Positions 57,041-64,000 of a stretch of DNA of 64,000 bases are shown one piece after another. The stretch comes from Suillus spraguei (taxonomy: Eukaryota; Basidiomycota; Agaricomycetes; Boletales; Suillaceae). Numbering within the stretch: the stretch's first letter is position 1; the number at the start of each line of letters is the position of its first letter. The stretch spans positions 1 to 64,000 of the forward strand of contig JABCPU010000183.1 of the NCBI GenBank assembly GCA_016800925.1, in the 5' to 3' direction. Below the pieces are notes generated by a model. The model was given only the letters and a program-made list of their open reading frames with translations. It was not told the origin of the DNA and ran no database searches. The position numbers were made by a program, and so were the translations under genes.

Positions 57041-58876
57041 TCAAAACTTCCCGACCACGCTCTCTATTCGAGAGTCTGGAATATACGGGCACGATATAGC
57101 TTGCCCCCATTTCGTCCACCAATCCTCCACCGCCTCCCGAGCGTCAAATGCGAATAGGTCGATATATTCCTCCCACGTGTCACGTAAAAATTCTTCTTCT
57201 GCTTCGTCCCAGTCGAGCAACGCGCGCGCTCTTGCATCTCGTAAACCGTCGTCGCGAACTTGCTGTTCAGGACCCAAGGGCAAGCATATGAAATCTCGTT
57301 TTTGTAGTTCAGAAACTTGCGTTGCAGCGCAACGTGGCTGCCGCAGTTCTTCGTAGGCGGAAAGGAGAACACATGTATGCGATTTAGTTGCTGGGAGAGA
57401 AAAGAGAGTTGATAGTGTCATGGCATCCTCTATCGACATTGCAGCATTATGTGACCCGTTGGGCTGCGGAAACCAGCGATCATTGGGCGATGTATATGAT
57501 TAGGAAATAAATATACATACCATCAATGGGTGGGCGGCCTCGCCAACTAGCACTACCCTCCCGCTCTCATGAACCCAGTTATCAAAGGGTTCGTAAATAG
57601 TATGGCTAGTTGGAGTCATACTCTGCGCAAGTCTCACTAGCTGTTGTATTCTGTTCACCAACATTAACGATGTTGAGGGAGATCAACCACGGATGTACCT
57701 AGGTTCAAAGCGGTCCAACTTCAAAAACTTCTCATCCAAAGGTTGTGACCGTGCCCACGAGTTTTGTGCTCGCTTTCCATCCATAGGAACATGCATGACT
57801 ACGGCATATTCTTTCTTGGATGACTGGGGATCAACCTTTTGGAAAGTTAGACAGTACTCTAGCAAGCGTTTGTCACTGTGACACGCACGGTGAGTAACCC
57901 ATGCACTGCGCAATCATCACCCAACCATAGCGACCACTAATTAGGCGTCAATATCATACAAGGATGTGATCATCATCCTCATCTTCATACCTCTGGTGAA
58001 ACCGTTAATTTGACAAGATCCTTATGCTCCCGCATCAGGTCTGTGGGCACAGTGATACTATGTGCGCCAATCCGCATCAGCCGTAAGAAATAATGATGAA
58101 CCGAGAAGCAAAAGCAGTGCTTACTTCACCGATACACGCTTATCCACAACGCCTCTCATTCCTTCAGGACCAACCACCACAGGACGTACGACGCTCCTGT
58201 AACCATCCGCACCGACAATCACGTCCGCAGACAACTTAGCACCCTTGCGCGTAATCACTATACCCTTCCACGGATCAACCGATACGATTTCCGTGTTATA
58301 TCGAAATTGGACGCCGGCATTTTTGGCAAATTCAACGAACATCGCGTGCAGTGCTCCGTGCTATTACCAAAATTGCGTATTTTCATCAAAGATCCGGAAA
58401 TGTCGCGTATCATGAACGTGACGAACCTGCATATATAGAAAATCCGCTGCTAATGCTTTCATTATTTTCTCGTGCAGTACGAGAGGGGCGAATTCTTCCC
58501 CAGATTTTCCTGCAAGGAAACTATATGAACACCGACGGATAACGGAGATCTCCTTACACATTACTTACCATCCCTGAGAGTAAACCTGTCAGCTTTGATC
58601 GAAACCGGGGCGATAGCAGGTCCGAGTCCCCAATGATTCAACAAGCGGGTCATATTTGGTGGAGATCGTATGCCGCCGTGACTCTAGGTTGGGTTGAAAG
58701 TTCATATCGCCCAGGACTCGAAAAAATAGAATACATACATTACATCTCCCGTCGCCCTGCTCCACAACCAATACTTGGTGACCCGCTTCTTGTAGCGCGT
58801 ACGCGCAAGCGACGCCTGCGATACTCCCTCCAACCACTATAAAGCGCAACATCTCCGAAGCGGCCCTCTTAGGCAT
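57041..58876 (-). CDS. FAD-dependent monooxygenase (salicylate-hydroxylase-like)
   Basis: Minus-strand exons are 58876-58739, 58683-58569, 58509-58427, 58360-58125, 58057-about 57991, one ending at 57699, 57650-57521 and 57463-57041. The FAD-binding GxGxxG-type motif is IVVGGSIAGVACAYALQEAGH, followed after about 30 residues by GGIRSPPNM. The second FAD motif is VIVGADGYRSVVR and the third LVGEAAHPLM, with SHNAAMSIEDAMTL next to it. This is the layout of group A flavoprotein hydroxylases acting on aromatic or similar substrates with NAD(P)H. The substrate cannot be told. The junction near 57.9-58.0 kb is unresolved, so a break there cannot be excluded. An in-frame ATG at 58852 is an alternative start. 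Confidence 0.85.
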
Positions 58877-60090
58877 GTTCAACGGTCCTCCTGGCATGAC
58901 AAATAACGAGTCCTGCAGTGATGGAAAGAACAGGGACGAGTCCAAGGTAGCCAATGATTATGTAGCCCAATAGAAGGGAACTTAAGGTCAAAGCAGTGAC
59001 TCTACCACGCGGTGGCCGGTCGAGTGGTGGGCGAAAGTGGACTTTGTTGTTTTCGGTAAGTTAAAAAAAAGGACAGTCTCACTCCGAGTGAGAAGGGAAG
59101 CTGGCCCTTTAATATATGGTCCGTTATAATTACCATGCACCACAAAAGAAGATTCCCTGGTAGATCCTTGATTTCGCTGGTATAAATTCGTGCATTCGTT
59201 ATCAGTTTTTCATCATCACACGTAGGTCGGTCTAATCACAACCCGTCATCCCACGACGATGCTGTGATTCTTGATCACTCACTGTGCACATATACAGAGC
59301 AGAGAAGGGAATTGTGTAGTATGAATCTGGCCATCCCGTGACTTGGTAGACCAAAGAATTCAGATGGGTCAGCTGATGGATTATCATGCACAGAAAGATT
59401 GGGTTTTTTCTAGTCCGGGGAAGCGATGTAACGCCAAGGAGTGGGGGGTTATGCGGATGCAATAGTCGACTGCGCTATTCTGGCTGTTCCTCTGCCACGG
59501 GCACAAGCGCCCTGTATTTACAGGCTGGCACAACCAATTCATAAGAAGCGGGTCAAGAGCATCCGGATTGTGTACGGTGACATGTGACATACATACATGT
59601 GACAACCAACCGCGTAGCCTGGGATGCAACTGAGATCATGATGGGTCCACTGTCAGCCCAATTTGACTATTCGAAGCGACGCCGAGCGGAATCGATTCGA
59701 AAAACAACTGTCAAAAGCTTCACGAACCCGCAGCCACAATAATATCAGAGCCTTGCAAGATATGTATATATACATTCGACTTATTGGCAATCGACACTGC
59801 TTCGCAACTTGCGAAAGTAAGAAACCCCTTAAAATCGCACAATTCCACTCAGCAAGGCTTCCACCGACTCGAACAGTACTGAGAAATGAGATGGCCACAG
59901 CCCTCCATGCTGTGGCCTAACTTTGCGTACAAATCTAAGATAGGGCCGAACAATAATTAACCTCAGATTAGTCCTAGTCAACACTCGGTCACCGTTGCCA
60001 TTCTCATAAGGAACAAGATGTCATCAAAAAGATACCTCGCACTGCACGACAATTTGAAGATGAAAAAACACGGGTACCTGGTTCTGAGAC
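58877..60090. other. Intergenic, no gene supported
   Basis: Region upstream of the monooxygenase and downstream of D-lactate dehydrogenase. Short overlapping frames only. Confidence 0.5.
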
Positions 60091-62688
60091 TCAAGATTTG
60101 CTTCTGGCCGGCTTCGTATTGGAAATGGCGCGACCTTCTGTGAACGGATTTGTGTTGGATGACGGTGAAACATCAGGATACAGCTGTAAGATACAATCAG
60201 ATCAAACAATTAGTTTGCAGAAGACTACTTACCTTTCCTGGATTAAACAAGTTGTGGGGATCTATCGTCTGTTTGATGGTCCTCATGAGGGCTACTGTGC
60301 CTTCCCCAAGTTCAGTCAAGAGGTAGTTGCGTTTACCCGTACCAACGCCGTGTTCCCCGGTACCTAAAGCGTGAATTAGATTCTGAAAACATTTATCCAA
60401 ATACAACACTTACATGTTCCTTCGAGTTCGATGGCTTTGTGATTGATCCTGCTAACTGCTTCTCGTACAAGGGCAAGCTCCGCGTTATCCGCATAGAGGA
60501 CGAGTGCGTGAAAGTTCCCTTCGTAGCACAGCATGAGCAAATACGTACATAAGTGTGCCAAGGAACGCACCATCACCAACATGACCAACGATCGGCGCAA
60601 CTAGACCGAGTTCCTCAAAGTCTTTCTTCGCTGCAGAGATAAGATCGGGTAGGCGTGACACTGGGACACTAGACAAAATACAGTCAATGAATAACACATA
60701 GGCGAGTAAATGATGTGGTGGGTGGCCGCTGAATGGGTATCCCAGGAATGACATCACTTACTTACCATACGTCAGTCGTCCATCCTTTACATCCTGGACG
60801 ATATGCAAGGGACGCGAAAAGTGCATTTCTCCGGTTCTGCCAGATATCCTCGCTTTCCTGCTCATTTGAAGCAAGTTGGTAGCCAGTCGCACCATATTTC
60901 GCAATCGCGCTTTCCACATAGCGTGACGTTTCTCGAATCACATCGTCCGAGCCTTGAAATTTGAAGAAAAGAGTGACTTTCTCTGGCAACTTTCTCACAG
61001 ACGTCCCAAATCGGTTTATCGCCTTGATCGTAAGTTCATCAAGGACCTCGACACATTCTGTGGGGAACATACATGCCCCACTCAACATTTGCTACCTCTG
61101 AAGGGCTTCTGACTTACGTAGTGCTGCGCCATGGTTCAAGATGTCACATACTGCATTGGTTGCATGCCGAATATCAGGGAATTGCGCTACAGCAACAGTG
61201 GTCGGCAGAACGGGCGCTAGACGCAATGTAGCTGTAACAGAAACATGCCACCAAAAGGCACAAAAGGAGTATAAGTAAGTGCAACTGAATGCATACAGAC
61301 ACACACCACCCACCTTCCGTAATGATTCCGAGGGTGCCTTCTGCACCTATGAACAATTTGGTGAGATCAAAACCTGTCGATGACTTGCGGGCGCGCTGTC
61401 GCGTCTTGATCACTTCACCCGACGGAAGTACCACCGTCTTACAAACCTCCTTTATCAGCGAAATGATATTATTAGCATAATTGAAAAGCTCACTCACGGC
61501 GTTAAGAATCCATTCGCCTCTTGCCGTCCCATATCTGACCGCATTGGCTTGAGCAAGTTCATCAGATTTCTTCGGGTTTTGCGAGGTTCTGACTCACTTC
61601 CAGAACACCCGGTAGACATCATACCACCTATCGTGGCATCGCGACCGGGATCAAGCTAGTAGCCTTATGACTGTGGGGAAATGGTTTTATTTTGCATGGT
61701 ACATACCGGAAAAAATAATGGAATGCCTGAGAATGTGTATGTTAGTCTTGTGATACCGGCAACACAACGACATACCCTTTTCTTTCAGCGTGTCATTCAG
61801 ATGATTCCAGGTGACCCCGGCTTGGCAAACCACATCTGCATCCGACTCTGAGACCAAACATCATATTAGCATCGACGAGGATTCAGAATCGTGTAGGATT
61901 ACTACCCACCGTGGATTTCTATGATCTTGTCCAGAGCAGAGAGATTAACGCATATCGACCCAGAGGATGGCTATAAACGCAGAAGTAAGGTTCATAGTCA
62001 GAGAGAGTTATGATGACATTGGAAGTGTATTTCATACAGCTGACAGGCTCCCTTCCAAGCTGGTCCCTCCCGAGTATGGCACAATTGGAACCAGATGCTT
62101 TTTGGATATCTTTACTACCTTTACAACATCTTCGGTGCTTCGAACGTGCACAACAATGGTATGCGGTTTTCCTGTGAAATCTTATAGTCTAGAACTTGAG
62201 GAAGACTGAGAAGCAAACTGACCAACAAATTGAGAGTACGCCGACTGTGCGTAAGCATACAGTTCATCGGGGTCGGTGGATACAATAGAGGGTTCTGGGA
62301 ATTCCGCCTGCAAGTCTTCGAGGGCCTTTGCAAAGTTGGGTATCGGCTCAGAACCAGTCTGGGGAGTAGTGTGAACAACGTCAACGGCGGCTTCTGTTGT
62401 CGGGTTTGAAGAGCCAGTATCTCGAGAGCGTGCAAGGGCAAAGAAGAGTGAGGCTCCACCAGCGATCACAGCAACTGCAACTGCAGAACCAAAGGATTTG
62501 GCTGTTCTAACTGTAGTAGTGCTATATAATCGGCATGGCCCGCAAGGGATCCTACTAGTAATTGGTCGCGAGAAAGGATGGATATTGATACATCTTGGGC
62601 TTGCGGGAGATTGAAAGAATCGCAAGGAAGCCTTGCTCGTTGCAGCAGAAAGACCCGGAGAGACAAGTCGTACAATCATAAAGCTCAT
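60091..62688 (-). CDS. DLD1: D-lactate dehydrogenase (cytochrome), mitochondrial
   Basis: Fourteen exons from 62688 to 60091 sum to 1,830 nt (609 residues) with every phase consistent. The N-terminus is rich in Ser, Arg and Phe without acidic residues, a mitochondrial presequence, followed by a membrane segment ([19 protein letters not shown]). The FAD_binding_4 part has [34 protein letters not shown] and [15 protein letters not shown]. The C-terminal FAD-oxidase domain has [25 protein letters not shown] and [10 protein letters not shown]. The enzyme oxidises D-lactate to pyruvate and passes electrons to cytochrome c. One exon (61707-61726) is only 20 nt. The protein is slightly longer than yeast Dld1 and looks intact. 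Confidence 0.95.
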
Positions 62689-63208
62689 AACTAGCGCATG
62701 AATCTGATGCCGGGGGAGGCGTAGAGAGAGCCTGGTATCCTCTTGCGGCGCATCAGTGGGATCTTAATTAAGTCGTTGATAGAGCGGCGGCTCGCCTGGC
62801 AATTGTAATCTCGAGCCAGGCCCAAACTGCACTGAGCAGAAGAACTTCCGCAACTTCGAAGTTTGTGATTGATCCCGAACTAGCTTATGGCCGACGACCT
62901 TGAAGCAGAAGGCGTTTAACTTTGGCACTCTCCGTTGGTCCCGAATGTACAAGGTGTGTAACCTCTTATGTACTTACGACAATATTGACAATAAGGATAA
63001 GTTACTTTTGGTTCGGCAAAATGTTGTCAGTTGAAGAACTGCTGTGCCTAGCTTGATCAAGTCTAGTTGCGCCCATTATAATGTCAACTATGTATACAAA
63101 GTACTAGTCAAACTTAATGCACTACTGTTGACACTGGAACGGTACCGCGCCTTCAAATTGTTACCTACACGCCCGACTCGGAAAATACACACCATAGACT
63201 TGTCACCC

Positions 63209-64000
63209 CTAGAATCCAGCTTGTGCAGCAGTTCTCTCTGCGAAACTTCCTCTTGCTTCCCATGAATGCTTATATTCGTTAACAGTCTCCGATTGGCCTT
63301 CGTCAGGCCTACCCCAACCTCCGCCACCGGGTGTCTCAACCAATAAGCGATCTCCTTTTCCCATGAACACCGTCGCTTTCCCTCCTATATTTATGTATCG
63401 CGGCCTCAGATCTTCCTCAGAAGTTTCTTCGGGTATATCACCATCTTCGGCGCGGCGCTGCTTGATCCAAGTATTGCGTCCCATCATGGCGGGCTCGCCA
63501 CCTGCCATGCCGTATGGTGCACGTGTACGTCTCTGCCGTATATGTGAGTTTTACCAGAGAAAGGGGACACCCGCTGAAACAACAAACCTCGCTCAGTATA
63601 GACACTTGCATCCCTTGCATAATCTCAAACTCTCGGATAACACCGTCGCCGCCATTCCATTTACCCTTCCCTGCAGAGCCTGGTCTAAGACCGAAGCGGT
63701 GCATAAGAACGGGATAACGGCGTTCAAGGATTTCAACATCGCCAATACGAGTGTTTGTGATATGAGTATGTACGCCCGATGTGCCATGCCATCCTGGGCC
63801 GCCTCCTGATCCACCCGCGATGGTCTAAAGAACGCACGTGAATGTCAAATGCTAATTATAATTATAAATGAAACGTCAGACCTCATAATAACCCCATCCA
63901 GCAATGGCCACACCATTCTTATCTTTACCGCCTGTACCAAAGGTCAAGTTGCTGTAAAACATTCAGAACAAACCTATTTGAAAAGGAAATACGAACTTGG
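63209..64000 (-). CDS. OXP1: 5-oxoprolinase (hydantoinase B part), 3' end of the gene
   Basis: Exons on the minus strand are 63993 to beyond the window, 63951-63882, 63824-63588 and 63532-63209, ending at a TAG at 63209. Motifs of the hydantoinase B/HyuB half are [49 protein letters not shown] and [20 protein letters not shown] with ETPGGGGWG. The enzyme hydrolyses 5-oxoproline to glutamate using ATP in the gamma-glutamyl cycle. Only about 210 of roughly 1,300 residues are inside the window; the gene runs off the right edge. Confidence 0.92.

Noticed and set aside
59232..59629. Overlapping minus-strand frames of 76-81 codons
   Set aside because: No motifs, splice support or recognised similarity.

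Overview
The window looks like part of a filamentous basidiomycete (Agaricomycete-type) nuclear chromosome. Genes are broken into many short exons by 46-75 nt GT-AG introns. The mobile elements are those typical of such fungi: chromodomain-bearing Ty3/gypsy elements, a KDZ transposase with a CxC2 cysteine cluster, a TET/JBP-like dioxygenase relative and a DDE transposase. The intact host genes at the right are fungal in type. I cannot name the species from the sequence alone.

Layout. Positions 1 to about 50,100 are a repeat-dominated accessory region. 1-7,023: a DDE transposase fragment cut by an LTR, a truncated gene of unknown function, a minus-strand gag-bearing LTR element with its primer-binding site, and an LTR nested inside another LTR. 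7,024-12,420: gene-poor DNA holding an acetyl-CoA carboxylase pseudogene and GGCCAGCC-rich repeats. 12,511-28,460: one minus-strand gene of unknown function, split into three pieces by two solo-LTR insertions. One of those LTRs (13,069-25,636) itself contains an inverted pair of another LTR-like repeat and a complete 9.7-kb chromovirus (15,731-25,435), which carries two further solo LTRs. 30,209-31,731: a five-exon gene whose first exon starts with a histone-H3-tail-like sequence and whose second exon encodes a PHD-like finger. 34,742-37,095: a decayed TET/JBP-like (Tet-like 2OG-Fe(II) oxygenase) gene interrupted by a solo LTR. About 37,206-48,630: a decayed KDZ transposase gene interrupted by a second, complete chromovirus (37,991-45,613). 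48,690-50,060: more GGCCAGCC-rich repeats.

From about 50.9 kb the window becomes ordinary gene-dense sequence: a pepsin-family aspartic protease, an Rcf2-like respiratory supercomplex factor, an FAD-dependent monooxygenase, a mitochondrial D-lactate dehydrogenase (cytochrome), and the 3' part of a 5-oxoprolinase gene that runs off the right edge. The aspartic protease, Rcf2 and D-lactate dehydrogenase models splice into uninterrupted frames and look functional.

How things fit together. The two chromoviruses share one plan: LTR, predicted self-priming site, gag, pol (protease, RT, RNase H, integrase, chromodomain), then an extra downstream ORF with two zinc knuckles. Their gag and pol frames are broken mainly by C-to-T or G-to-A changes, mostly at CpG. 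The most unusual cluster is 30.2-48.6 kb, where an H3-tail/PHD gene, a TET/JBP-like gene and a KDZ transposase lie next to each other. TET/JBP-KDZ association is known in basidiomycetes; the H3-tail/PHD neighbour is the part I do not recognise from any description.
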